Made by a program: the position numbers and the translations under genes | Shown here: in pieces, positions 53,213 through 61,689 of the stretch | Position numbering within the stretch: position 1 is the first letter of the stretch | Layout of the letters: the number at the start of each line of letters is the position of its first letter | Notes under the pieces: generated by a model | What the model was told of the DNA's origin: nothing | What the model saw: the letters and a program-made list of their open reading frames with translations, nothing else | The model's database searches: none | Source of the DNA: Bacteroidales bacterium | GTDB taxonomy: Bacteria; Bacteroidota; Bacteroidia; Bacteroidales; UBA4417 | Direction: 5' to 3' | Assembly (NCBI GenBank): GCA_016707785.1 | Contig: JADJGZ010000011.1 | Coordinates: 1 to 64,000 of the forward strand | Length of the DNA stretch: 64,000 bases

Positions 53213-55628
53213 GATAAGTAGTCCCTGGAATCAAGGATGTTAAGGAGCCGGTAAATGCACCTAATCCCGAACCATCTACAGTAAAATCATCGTCCAGAGT
53301 TGGATTGGCTAATGTGCTCCAACAAATCCCACGGGCAGTAACAGCATTACCCCCATCGGCAATTACATTTCCATTAATACTTGCGGTAGTGCCAGAAAGA
53401 GCATCTATAGTTCCGGTTACTACAGTAAATACAAACCCATTCACTACAGATAACACACCAGAAATATTAGATGTACCATTCCAGAATCCGGAATTATATC
53501 CTCCATATACAAAGGCTCCGTCACCCAATTTAAAACGACTTGCATAATAATAGATACCATTGGTAGTTATTCCGGAACCAATATCAGCCTTAAACTCATC
53601 ATTACCACCTACAGCAGTAAAATAAGGAGCAGGAACCCAGTCGGTCCATGTAGAAGGATCAGAGGCTACTGTGCTATATCCGATCCAACATTGCAATCCA
53701 TAAGCACCACCAACAACACCAGTAATTCCATTCGGAATTGAGGCCTGTGCAGTTACCTCAAATGGAGTAGATGGAAGAATAATTCCTGAAGCAGGAGATT
53801 GTAAATTAACCCAATTAAGTTCCCCTCCCCATATGCTATTTACAACTGTATTGCTGGTTACATTTACGCTTCTGTTAGATCCACCACCCCATTCTCCAAA
53901 AGACCAGCTGGCATTCTTAAAGTGCTTGAATTCATAGGTACCTTGCGAAAGTGTAAGTTCCAGGGTGTAAACAAGAGTGGTTCCAACCTGAAGTAATTGC
54001 ATACCTGGATTAGACCCGGGTGTATTCCAGAATGCACCTGGGAATCCACCAGCCAAATAAACCACGTCTGTTCCCGGGATAAAACCGGCAGCTGTTGACA
54101 TATCAACATTAAAAACAACACTGAATAGAGTTTTGAATTCAATTTCCAGGCCATAGGAAGTGCCATTGGCATTGGTTGCATAGGCCCTGGCAAAATAGGT
54201 TGTACCTGGAATAAGTGAAGTAAGGAGTCCGGAGAAGGATCCGGTTCCTGAACCATCCACTGTAAAATCATCATCAAGTGTTGGATTATTCAATGTACTC
54301 CAGCAAATTCCTCTTGCAGTAACAGCTGAGCCTCCATCGCCGATAACAGTGCCGCTAACGGTTGCATAAGTTGTGCTTACAAGGGATGCAGTACCTGTGG
54401 TTACTGCAGGGGGTGCCCCATTTACAGTCAGAATTCCTGAAATATTTGTTGTGCCATTCCATAGGCCGCCATTATAACCTCCGTATACAAAAGAAGCAGA
54501 TCCCAACTGGAACCTGGAAGCATAATAGTAAGTTCCGGCAGTTAAGCCAGTACCAATCGCAGCTGAATATTCATCATTCAATCCCGAGGGACCAACATAG
54601 GTAGCAGGTACCCAATCAACCCAGGTATCCGGATTGGTATTGCTACTGCTATACCCGATCCAACCCTGTACACCAGGTGCAGCTGTTGGCTGGCCTGTGG
54701 TTGCAGCAATATAAACCTGCCCGAAAACATCAACAGTTTCTCCTGGATTAATTGAGGCAGTAGCCGGAGATTGGACATTAGCCCAACTAATCGGCGCAGC
54801 TCCCACAGGGTAAGAGTAATTTGCGCCTCCATTGTTATTGACCTTGATGCTATGCATATCATAATCAAGGTTAATACTTCCATTTGTTGTAGTAAATGCA
54901 TAACATTTAACAGTTGTGCCATCTGCCTGAGCTGGTATTTCAACAGTACCAGTTGTGCCTGTCATAGTAGCCGCCAGTAAGTTTGAAGTAGCCCAATTAT
55001 CAGTGGAATAACGTACAAAAAGGATTTCTTCCGGACATAATGCATTTGAAACTGTAACTGTAACAATTACAGGTGTTCCGACGGTTGCAATCACAGGTAC
55101 AGAAACAGTTAAAATATCCACAGGTAAGGCACTGGTTTCCATAAAAATGGCCTGAGAACCAGTATAGCCATTGTCCTTCCAGTTCATTGTGTACCATTTT
55201 CCATCTCCGATAGTAATGGTGTTATTACCCCCACTATTAAATGTATAGTTTTGCAGATTATTCATGCTCACTGCAACACCAGCCCATTTATTTCCCCAGG
55301 GATTTCCGGTGGATCCACTTGTGAAGAGCCATTCATAAGTACCTCCAACAAGGTCTCCTCCACTGGTTGCCACACTGAATATAGTTTGCCATCGGGTGGT
55401 TCCATTAGTAATTTTTGTTACTCTTCCTCCGGCTACCTGGGTAAAACTTGCTATTGCAAGATTGGCTGGTGGATTTTGCCATCCATTCCATCCTCCTGGC
55501 ATATTGAGACCTTCTGGCTCATAGATCTGAGCCACTGCCTGCTTTGAATTTAGAGAGAGCATCATACCAAGGATGATCACAAATAAACTCAGCATCAAAG
55601 CTGATCTTTTAGTATATCTTTTTTTCAT
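53064..55628 (-). CDS. secreted modular protein, N-terminal fragment
   Basis: 854 codons. Signal peptide 1-34 (AVAQ), N-terminal module 35-170, sandwich 172-275, WIGYS module about 278-403, FN3-like about 408-500, VDMSTA module about 505-595, WIGYS about 600-740, FN3-like about 745-835, and the start of a second VDMSTA module that ends abruptly in CCR at the frameshift. Confidence 0.75.
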   Translation of the reverse strand: MKKRYTKRSALMLSLFVIILGMMLSLNSKQAVAQIYEPEGLNMPGGWNGWQNPPANLAIASFTQVAGGRVTKITNGTTRWQTIFSVATSGGDLVGGTYEWLFTSGSTGNPWGNKWAGVAVSMNNLQNYTFNSGGNNTITIGDGKWYTMNWKDNGYTGSQAIFMETSALPVDILTVSVPVIATVGTPVIVTVTVSNALCPEEILFVRYSTDNWATSNLLAATMTGTTGTVEIPAQADGTTVKCYAFTTTNGSINLDYDMHSIKVNNNGGANYSYPVGAAPISWANVQSPATASINPGETVDVFGQVYIAATTGQPTAAPGVQGWIGYSSSNTNPDTWVDWVPATYVGPSGLNDEYSAAIGTGLTAGTYYYASRFQLGSASFVYGGYNGGLWNGTTNISGILTVNGAPPAVTTGTASLVSTTYATVSGTVIGDGGSAVTARGICWSTLNNPTLDDDFTVDGSGTGSFSGLLTSLIPGTTYFARAYATNANGTSYGLEIEFKTLFSVVFNVDMSTAAGFIPGTDVVYLAGGFPGAFWNTPGSNPGMQLLQVGTTLVYTLELTLSQGTYEFKHFKNASWSFGEWGGGSNRSVNVTSNTVVNSIWGGELNWVNLQSPASGIILPSTPFEVTAQASIPNGITGVVGGAYGLQCWIGYSTVASDPSTWTDWVPAPYFTAVGGNDEFKADIGSGITTNGIYYYASRFKLGDGAFVYGGYNSGFWNGTSNISGVLSVVNGFVFTVVTGTIDALSGTTASINGNVIADGGNAVTARGICWSTLANPTLDDDFTVDGSGLGAFTGSLTSLIPGTTYHARAYATNAIETVFGDEIIFSTYHSVVLNLDMSTASGFIPGTDQVFCCR

Positions 55629-55659
55629 ATTCGTTTTATTTTGTTTCTAAACTTATTAA

Positions 55660-55697
55660 AAAATCATCGGCACAAGGGAAACTAATCCCTGTGCCGA
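55660..55697 (-). terminator. Rho-independent terminator
   Basis: TCGGCACA-AGGGA pairs with TCCCTGTGCCGA (55667-55697); on the minus strand the stem is followed by TGATTTTTT. It lies 17 bp after the stop of the 83-residue gene and upstream of the next minus-strand gene. Confidence 0.75.
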
Positions 55698-55713
55698 CAA
55701 AAACGATATTACT

Positions 55714-55965
55714 TTATTGAAGTTTGTCAACAGAGTTATCCACAGAAGATCTCTTCTGTTTTACTGTTGCATAACCAGCCGCAAAAATCATCAGAAATAC
55801 GACACCACCACCTATGGGTGCTGAACCGTTTGGATTCTGATTGCCTGTCTGGCCATGACCCGATCCGGGAGGATGGGGAGGTTCCTGAGCTTGCATAGGA
55901 ACGCAAACAATACTTAGTAACAGGAGTAAAATGCCTGCAACAAAATGTTTAGCAGTTAATTTCAT
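55714..55965 (-). CDS. small exported protein with C-terminal membrane anchor
   Basis: 83 residues from the ATG at 55965. Signal peptide (about 1-27, ending MQAQ), a Pro/Gly/Asn-rich spacer (EPPHPPGSGHGQTGNQNPNG), then APIGGG followed by one hydrophobic segment (VVFLMIFAAGYA) and a basic tail (KQKR). The tripartite end resembles small Bacteroidota proteins with an APIGGG-type C-terminus; a sorting signal is possible but unproven. It sits between the large secreted proteins and ends in its own terminator, so it may be expressed at a distinct level. Confidence 0.7.
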   Translation of the reverse strand: MKLTAKHFVAGILLLLLSIVCVPMQAQEPPHPPGSGHGQTGNQNPNGSAPIGGGVVFLMIFAAGYATVKQKRSSVDNSVDKLQ

Positions 55966-56030
55966 GAGTATAAAAATCAAAGGTTGGGTTTTTGGTTTAT
56001 TTCTTGCAAATTTCAGTTTGCCTGTTGCAC

Positions 56031-57305
56031 TTACTGGACAATTAACTTTTGAGTGACAACCCCTTGCCTGGAGAAAAGATTAACCATGTATATTCCAGGA
56101 CATGAGGGTTTTTCAATAGTTAACAGCGATCCTGATTGCAGATTGCCTGAACGGATAATCCTGCCACTCAGGTCAGATAAAGTAACCTGACCACTAAGTG
56201 CAACCGGAGCTTTTATATTCAGTGAAGTTGCTGTTGCAAAAACAAGCAGCTGAAGCGTTTCTTCAGGATTATCAATACTCGTAACACCAGCAAAATGAAG
56301 AATAAAACGATGAGGATCTTCATTGTTTTCAGCTGTAAAACTATAAACAGATGTTTGAGTAAAATCATGAAAAGTACTTGTTTTAGTATCTTCCAGCATA
56401 ATTCCGGGTGTCATTGGAAATGATTCCAATCCTTCGAGAGATAAAGTATATGAACCTTCAACCTTAATTGTGGAATTCACCGGGATGCTGAAACCCATGA
56501 TACTGAATGGCATGGAGTTGATCGACAGATTCTTGCCATCCTCAAGAGTAGTGGCTATCTGTGGAATAGTCTCATCAAGGCTTATGAGCTTTTCTGCATC
56601 ATAAAAATCTTTATTGGTTGAACCAACCTCTTCAAATATTACAAATGCTTCATCAAAATTGGTTTCGTTGCCAAGCGTAAGTTTTAGCTGATTGCTGGCT
56701 AAGGAGCTCTTCATCCAGTTATTGTTATGTACCCTGGCAGAATTTGGAAGTACCAATGAGGAGCCCGATGCTTTTACAAAGAAACCTTGTGTATTTGAAA
56801 TTTTCCCATTAGCTCCGCTTGTTTTATGTGAAGCATCCAGGTATGATTCATAACCTGCTCCGCCCGACTTATTCTCGTTATAAACATAGTAATATCCTCC
56901 ATCCAGGTTCGATTTGGTAACTCCATCCCAATCAATAGCGGAAGCGAAAGGATTTCCAATTAAATTCCAGGTATTTCCACCTGTCCCAAGAGTAACTGTC
57001 TGATCACCTGTAGTTAGTGTTCCTGCAAAAGATTTTGTAGAACTACCGGCAAAACCGGAACTATATGCCACCAGGTATCCTGTAGATACTCCAAATTGTG
57101 GAGTTGCACCAAAATCAGTGGTATTGAGTGACCAGTCAGAATTCTTTAGATTCAACCAGTTCAGATTTCCTGACACTACAGCTTCACTCCAACGATAAAA
57201 ATCATAAGTAGCACCGGTAGTAGAGTTAAAGTTACCTGTTGTAGGTGCAAAATTCCCATCACAGATGTTCTGTCCTGAGACAGGTGATGAAATTAAATGC
57301 CACAA
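56031..57305 (-). CDS. secreted T9SS protein, C-terminal fragment
   Basis: 424 codons starting at an internal ATG in NLWHLISSPV. It has no signal peptide of its own, which supports its being the tail of the upstream frame. The end is a type A T9SS sorting domain. Confidence 0.7.
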   Translation of the reverse strand: MWHLISSPVSGQNICDGNFAPTTGNFNSTTGATYDFYRWSEAVVSGNLNWLNLKNSDWSLNTTDFGATPQFGVSTGYLVAYSSGFAGSSTKSFAGTLTTGDQTVTLGTGGNTWNLIGNPFASAIDWDGVTKSNLDGGYYYVYNENKSGGAGYESYLDASHKTSGANGKISNTQGFFVKASGSSLVLPNSARVHNNNWMKSSLASNQLKLTLGNETNFDEAFVIFEEVGSTNKDFYDAEKLISLDETIPQIATTLEDGKNLSINSMPFSIMGFSIPVNSTIKVEGSYTLSLEGLESFPMTPGIMLEDTKTSTFHDFTQTSVYSFTAENNEDPHRFILHFAGVTSIDNPEETLQLLVFATATSLNIKAPVALSGQVTLSDLSGRIIRSGNLQSGSLLTIEKPSCPGIYMVNLFSRQGVVTQKLIVQ

Positions 57306-57319
57306 ATTATCGCTGGAAA

Positions 57320-58039
57320 TTATCTTTTTACAGTTGCAGATCCGCTAACTGAACCATTGGTAATCAATGATCCGCCGCTCTCAACGGTTAGCCCTGCTGC
57401 AGTTGAATTATTTACAAAGGCACCGGAAACAGTTAATGAATTTCCATCGGTAATTGTCACAGACTTACCATTATATACATACAAGCTAGCAACTGTAGCA
57501 GCTGATGATAGAGTAACATTATGCATAATGGCAACGTTGCTTGAAGAAGCTGGCGCTGAATCACCTTCCCAGGTGGAACCATCAGACCATAAACCATCGG
57601 CTTTACTTACTTTGCCAACAACAATAGTCGCATACGGACTCAATGTCCCGCTGTTTTCAGCCCATGAATCAGTACCAAAAGAATAGGAAGTGCCTCCATT
57701 GGACGCTTTTTTCATGCGATAAGCATAATAATACTTACCCGGTGTAGAAATACTGAGAGATGTTTTACATCTTTTATTGCTTCCATCACCATCCTGGAAC
57801 CAATTAATGTCCACCCAGGTCCAGCCGGAACCATCAGATGAAAGGCCATAACCAAACATACTGCCTTCAGGATAATCCCAATCTCCTTCACCCCACTCAA
57901 CAGAGACTGTAAAGGAAGCATTGACATCAACTACGATGTTCTGGCTGGATTGTTCCGGAGCATACCTGTGCGCCCAGGGATAGGAAAGCGCAACAATTGG
58001 TAAAAACAAAATTAAAACGAGTAACTTTTTCATGATCAT
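57320..58039 (-). CDS. secreted T9SS protein, N-terminal fragment
   Basis: 239 codons. Signal peptide MKKLLVLILFLPIVALS (from the second Met, 58033), a beta domain with YYYAYRMKKASNGG, then a stalk (SSNVAIMHNVTLSS; GGSLITNGSVSGS) that stops at the frameshift. Confidence 0.72.
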   Translation of the reverse strand: MIMKKLLVLILFLPIVALSYPWAHRYAPEQSSQNIVVDVNASFTVSVEWGEGDWDYPEGSMFGYGLSSDGSGWTWVDINWFQDGDGSNKRCKTSLSISTPGKYYYAYRMKKASNGGTSYSFGTDSWAENSGTLSPYATIVVGKVSKADGLWSDGSTWEGDSAPASSSNVAIMHNVTLSSAATVASLYVYNGKSVTITDGNSLTVSGAFVNNSTAAGLTVESGGSLITNGSVSGSATVKR

Positions 58040-58192
58040 AGGAAATTTGGGTTTTGGTTTTTGGGTTTTTGGGTTATTAAAAGTCTTTGAATGTTAAAAA
58101 GGAAACAGGGGCTTAGTCAAATGATGAATTAACTAAGTCACTGTATAATACTTAATTCAGTTCGTAAATATACAAGGTACAATAAGTTAATA

Positions 58193-58200
58193 CAAATTTA
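58193..58200 (-). promoter_or_regulatory. -7 box of the secreted-protein cluster
   Basis: TAAATTTG on the minus strand, with TCTG 19 bp upstream as a near -33 element. The leader would be about 150 nt. Confidence 0.5.
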
Positions 58201-58208
58201 TTTTTCCC

Positions 58209-58220
58209 GCAAACGTTTGC
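58209..58220. promoter_or_regulatory. LacI-family-type operator 1
   Basis: GCAAACGTTTGC, a perfect 12-bp palindrome centred on CG; with flanking bases it matches 13 of 14 positions of the general LacI-family pattern TGnAAnCGnTTnCA. It lies between the -33 and -7 positions of the minus-strand promoter, a repressing position. Confidence 0.72.
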
Positions 58221-58239
58221 AGAAATAAGTTTTTTTTTC

Positions 58240-58251
58240 GCAAACGTTTGC
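58240..58251. promoter_or_regulatory. LacI-family-type operator 2
   Basis: An identical GCAAACGTTTGC, 31 bp centre to centre from operator 1 (about three helical turns), so two dimers could bind the same face of DNA. Confidence 0.72.
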
Positions 58252-58643
58252 AATCTCAAATTCATTCCCACTTTTTAAAATTATTCATTAAGTAATTTGT
58301 TAATGGAAGCACTCCCAGATAGTTACCATTAAGCCAACTTCCTAAATTTTTAAGGTTCAAAAGTGTTTATTAATGATTATTTTAATGTTTGCTTTTAGAT
58401 CGAATTCAACAATTATCACATCTTAACACAACTAAAATACCCACCAATTAACTTATCATTCATGTAATGCTGACTAACCTTATCAATCCATCCAGAAATT
58501 GATTTCATAAAATCTGGCATCATTAAAATACAATCTTTTCACCTCTCTTACAAAGTACAAGATTTATGGTATAATTTCAAATAGAAATGTTGTCCGAGAT
58601 TCTGATTCCGGACAACTTTTCCGAAAACTTTATACTGGTTTCT

Positions 58644-58651
58644 TAACTTTG
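58644..58651 (+). promoter_or_regulatory. Bacteroidota -7 box upstream of cutC
   Basis: TAACTTTG, 12 bp before the ATG at 58664, so the leader is only a few nucleotides. Confidence 0.55.
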
Positions 58652-58663
58652 AAAAAAAAAATA

Positions 58664-59413
58664 ATGGATCGATCTGAAAATGTATTGGAAATTGCTGTGT
58701 TTTCGCTGGAGGCTGCAATATTGGCCGAGAAATCCGGGGCCGACAGGGTTGAATTATGCTCTGCTCCTGCCGAAGGTGGCCTCACTCCAAGCATTGCAAC
58801 TATCAGGCTGGCTAAACAACTATTGCAAATACCTGTTCATGTTATGATTCGTCCGAGGGAAGGTGATTTCTGTTATTCTGATTTTGAATTTGAGAATATC
58901 CTGCTGGACATAGAAGCTGCCCTGGAGGCCGGAGCTGATGGAATTGTCTGTGGAATTCTTTTAAAGGATGGACAGATTGATGAACAGAGAATGAAACTGG
59001 TACGTGATCTGTCATACCCACGGAAACTGGTATTTCACAGGGCTTTCGACATGTCAAATGACCTTTTTAATTCAATGGATTCATTAATAAAAACAGGAAT
59101 TGATATCATTCTCACTTCCGGAGGAAAACAGACGGCCTTGGAAGGTGTTACTATATTAAAAAAACTTGTTCAGAAAGCACAAAACAGGATCAAAATTTTG
59201 CCAGGCAGTGGAATATCACTTGATAATGCAGAATATATTTTAAAAGAATCAGGTGCAAATTCGATTCATCTTTCAGCAAAAAAACTTTATCCTGGCAAAA
59301 TGCTTTATAAGAATGAGTATGTTAGGATGGGTGGAACATTCAATGTTCCGGAATATGATCTTCTTCTTCCAGAGGAGGAAGTCATTAAAAAAATTAAAAA
59401 TCTGATCAATTAA
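58664..59413 (+). CDS. cutC: CutC family protein
   Basis: 249 residues, TIM-barrel of the CutC family (EIAVFSLEAAILAEKSGADRVELCS; MIRPREGDFCYSDFE; FHRAFDMS; LTSGG; ILPGSGIS). The copper-homeostasis label comes from E. coli genetics, and the biochemical role is uncertain. The frame is open from a TTG at 58649, inside the -7 box; the ATG at 58664 is preferred. It is the first gene of a plus-strand run to 62520. Confidence 0.9.
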   Translation: MDRSENVLEIAVFSLEAAILAEKSGADRVELCSAPAEGGLTPSIATIRLAKQLLQIPVHVMIRPREGDFCYSDFEFENILLDIEAALEAGADGIVCGILLKDGQIDEQRMKLVRDLSYPRKLVFHRAFDMSNDLFNSMDSLIKTGIDIILTSGGKQTALEGVTILKKLVQKAQNRIKILPGSGISLDNAEYILKESGANSIHLSAKKLYPGKMLYKNEYVRMGGTFNVPEYDLLLPEEEVIKKIKNLIN

Positions 59414-59431
59414 AACTAATACCCTGATATA

Positions 59432-60379
59432 ATGTTGCTTTCGGTTTTATACATCCTTCTCTCTTTGGTCCTGTTGTATTTTGGGGCAGATTGGCTTGTT
59501 AAGGGAAGTTCCCTGTTTGCCTTCAGAAAAGGAATAAGTCCTCTCATCATAGGCTTGACCATTGTTGCCTTTGGCACCAGTTCTCCTGAATTGCTTGTGA
59601 GTATTATGGCCGCTATTGACCAGCAGGGTGGGATTGCCATTGGCAATGTTATTGGAAGTAATATTTTCAATATTTGCGTGATCCTTGGCATAGCAGCATT
59701 AGTTTCCCCCCTGAAAATCAAACTTCAGATCCTGAAAATAGATATTCCTGTTGTAATTGGCAGTACATTGATATTTATGCTGATGTTCAGGGACAGGTCT
59801 ATTGACAGGTATGAAGGAATGATATTATTAGCTTTTCTGATCATATACACTGTTGTAAATATACATCTGGCCCGAAAAGAGAAAAATAAGGAGGTGCTGG
59901 AAGAATATTCGGCTGAAATTCCAGTCAAACTCAAGAGCAGGTGGATGGAGTATGCATTAATGCTTGGAGGGCTGCTTCTTCTTTTAGCCGGGTCAAAATT
60001 ACTGGTATTTGGAGCCGTGGATGTAGCAAGAGCTCTGGGTGTAGGCGAAACAATTATCGGGCTTACCATTATTGCTGCAGGCACCAGCATGCCTGAACTA
60101 GCTACCTCCGCATTCGCTGCCTATAGAAAGGAATATGATATTGCAATCGGGAATGTGATTGGCTCCTGTACATTCAATCTACTGGGTATCCTGGGAATAG
60201 CCTCTATTGTGAATCCCATCTCAGCCCTGGCTATTTCCAACATCGACTTATATATTTTACTGGGAACCAGCCTTATCTTACTACCCTTTTTCCGGACCAA
60301 ATTTACATTGAAAAAGGATGAAGCTTTCATCTTACTTTTTTTGTATGGAATCTACCTTTATTATCTTTGGCCAAAATAG
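59432..60379 (+). CDS. calcium/sodium antiporter (CaCA family)
   Basis: 315 residues, ten hydrophobic segments arranged as two inverted repeats. Alpha motifs: GLTIVAFGTSSPELLVSIMA with GNVIGSNIFNI in repeat 1, and GLTIIAAGTSMPELATSAFA with GNVIGSCTFNLLG in repeat 2, holding the ion-binding acidic residues. It is YrbG-like, exchanging Ca2+ for Na+ or H+ in the inner membrane. It lies 18 bp after cutC and 6 bp before the hydrolase gene, so they are co-transcribed. Confidence 0.92.
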   Translation: MLLSVLYILLSLVLLYFGADWLVKGSSLFAFRKGISPLIIGLTIVAFGTSSPELLVSIMAAIDQQGGIAIGNVIGSNIFNICVILGIAALVSPLKIKLQILKIDIPVVIGSTLIFMLMFRDRSIDRYEGMILLAFLIIYTVVNIHLARKEKNKEVLEEYSAEIPVKLKSRWMEYALMLGGLLLLLAGSKLLVFGAVDVARALGVGETIIGLTIIAAGTSMPELATSAFAAYRKEYDIAIGNVIGSCTFNLLGILGIASIVNPISALAISNIDLYILLGTSLILLPFFRTKFTLKKDEAFILLFLYGIYLYYLWPK

Positions 60380-60385
60380 CTGATC

Positions 60386-61234
60386 ATGGGGATCAATCCA
60401 ACAGATTATTATCTTGAATTAAGTCCGGTTGACAAATTCCACGTAAAAGTCTGGGTGCCTTCTGAAAATCCAGGAAGCATTGTTTTCCTGTTGCATGGAC
60501 TAGCTGATCACAGTGGACGATTTGATCATGTAGCTGAGGCTTTTTGCAATGCAGGACATATCTTTATTGCTCCTGACCTAAGGGGGAATGGCCTCACTAC
60601 CGGTAAACGCGGACATTTTGAGTCCATCGATCAGATCATTGGTGACATTGATTTCATCATTAATCATTTTCGGAAATCATGGCCCGATATTCCCCTGGTA
60701 ATTTATGGACAAAGTATGGGAGGTAACCTGGCCTTGAATTATGGACTTAGACGACAAGCCTCAATTCAATTGCTGATCTCTTCAAGTCCCTGGCTGCATC
60801 TGGCCAATCCCCCTGCCAAACTTGTTGCTTTTGCCGGCAACCTGCTTGGATATATAATGCCTTCATTAACCATTCCCAATGGGATTAATGCCTTTGAACT
60901 ATGCCACGATCAGGCGATCTGCAAGGCATATGAAAAGGACCCGCTGGTGCATGGGAAAATATCTTTAAATACTTATCGAATCATAACAGAAGCCGGTGTT
61001 TGGGCCCTGGAAAATGCTCAAACCCTGGGAATACCGCTACTCCTGCTTCATGGGACCAGCGATCGCATCACCTTATTTAATTCAAGTCAAAGTTTTGCAT
61101 CAAATAATTCTCCATATTGCACCTTCAAATCATATGAAGGCCTGTTTCATGAACTACATAATGAACCGGAAAGAGAACAAATTCTTGCCTTCATCCTGAA
61201 TTGGCTCAACCAACAACTCGAAAACATTCATTGA
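60386..61234 (+). CDS. alpha/beta hydrolase (monoacylglycerol lipase-like, S33)
   Basis: 282 residues. Oxyanion motif LLHGLADHSGRF, nucleophile elbow GQSMGG with Ser110, acid Asp in LHGTSDRI and His in GLFHELHNE: a complete triad. Closest in pattern to monoacylglycerol lipase/lysophospholipase (HGLxxHSxRY). No signal peptide, so it is cytoplasmic. The substrate is probably a lipid or short-chain ester (family inference). Confidence 0.88.
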   Translation: MGINPTDYYLELSPVDKFHVKVWVPSENPGSIVFLLHGLADHSGRFDHVAEAFCNAGHIFIAPDLRGNGLTTGKRGHFESIDQIIGDIDFIINHFRKSWPDIPLVIYGQSMGGNLALNYGLRRQASIQLLISSSPWLHLANPPAKLVAFAGNLLGYIMPSLTIPNGINAFELCHDQAICKAYEKDPLVHGKISLNTYRIITEAGVWALENAQTLGIPLLLLHGTSDRITLFNSSQSFASNNSPYCTFKSYEGLFHELHNEPEREQILAFILNWLNQQLENIH

Positions 61235-61255
61235 AAACTCACTCTTTACTATTCT

Positions 61256-61672
61256 ATGAAGCAGCATCAATTCAGAATTAATAAATACCATGAAATGAAC
61301 AACGCAAAACCCCTTGCATATTTTGCAATCACAATAGGATTTATGATTTTCCTGGTTTGGAGCTACATCTTACTTAAAGGTGCAGTCCCTGAATATAGTC
61401 ATCATCCCACAGAAACCATGTTTCACCTGGTCGTAGAATATTGCACAGCTATAATGCTTATTATCAGTGGACTAAGGGTTCTGTTAATTAAAGGCCAGGG
61501 GGAAGGGATGTTGCTTCTTTCGATGGGAATGTTATTCTATACTCTGGTAAATTCTACGGGGTATTTTGTTGACAGGGCCGGTAAAGACATTCTGATCGTT
61601 TATGTAATTCTTCTGGTACCAGCCATCTATTTTACCGTATTTGCCTTTCATGGCAGCAGAAAAAAAAGTTAA
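61256..61672 (+). CDS. small integral membrane protein, unknown function
   Basis: 138 residues with four hydrophobic segments (about 20-40, 58-78, 82-100, 110-130) and a basic C-terminus. No family was recognised. A second Met at residue 14 (61295) could be the start. It follows the hydrolase gene by 21 bp and is probably co-transcribed with it. Confidence 0.65.
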   Translation: MKQHQFRINKYHEMNNAKPLAYFAITIGFMIFLVWSYILLKGAVPEYSHHPTETMFHLVVEYCTAIMLIISGLRVLLIKGQGEGMLLLSMGMLFYTLVNSTGYFVDRAGKDILIVYVILLVPAIYFTVFAFHGSRKKS

Positions 61673-61689
61673 TCCCAAACACAAAACTT

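Larger units (their letters stand above)
51857..55628 (-). pseudogene. secreted modular protein with dockerin-like C-terminus, split by a +1 frameshift
   Basis: Two overlapping frames (53064-55628 and 51857-53212) form one protein of 1256 residues if one T is removed from a T6 run (A6 at 53075-53080 on plus): the sequence then reads GTDQVFVAGSFPGAFWN, matching GTDVVYLAGGFPGAFWN earlier in the same protein. Module order: signal peptide; EPEGLNMPG module; beta-sandwich; WIGYS/YYYASRF module; FN3-like VTARGICWST module; VDMSTA..FPGAFWN module; WIGYS; FN3-like; VDMSTA (break); WIGYS; a beta domain; two dockerin-like Ca2+ loops. No T9SS tail and no catalytic domain is recognised. Confidence 0.82.
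56031..58039 (-). pseudogene. secreted protein with WIGYS-like module and T9SS type A tail, split by a -1 frameshift
   Basis: Frames 57320-58039 and 56031-57305 join into one protein of 669 residues if one A is added to the A5 run (T5 at 57325-57329 on plus): the junction becomes GSATVKKIISSDNLWHLISSPV, a transition common in T9SS cargo (stalk repeats, then WHLISSP domain). Modules: signal peptide; a domain related to the WIGYS..YYYASRF module (GYGLSSDGSGWTWVD, GKYYYAYRM); G8/stalk-like repeats; a WHLISSPV beta domain; T9SS tail (LSDLSGRIIRSGNL ... GIYMVNLFSRQG). It is first in the cluster, nearest the operators. Confidence 0.82.
58040..58663. other. divergent regulatory region (secreted cluster / cutC)
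   Basis: 624 bp. From left: a leader rich in CCAAAAACCC on the minus strand (58045-58075), a minus-strand -7 box at 58193-58200, two operators (58209-58220, 58240-58251), about 390 bp of AT-rich sequence without recognisable structure, and the cutC -7 box at 58644-58651. Confidence 0.6.

Noticed and set aside
58252..58643. 390-bp AT-rich stretch as a replication origin or hidden gene
   Set aside because: No DnaA-box clustering, iterons or open frame with coding character was seen.
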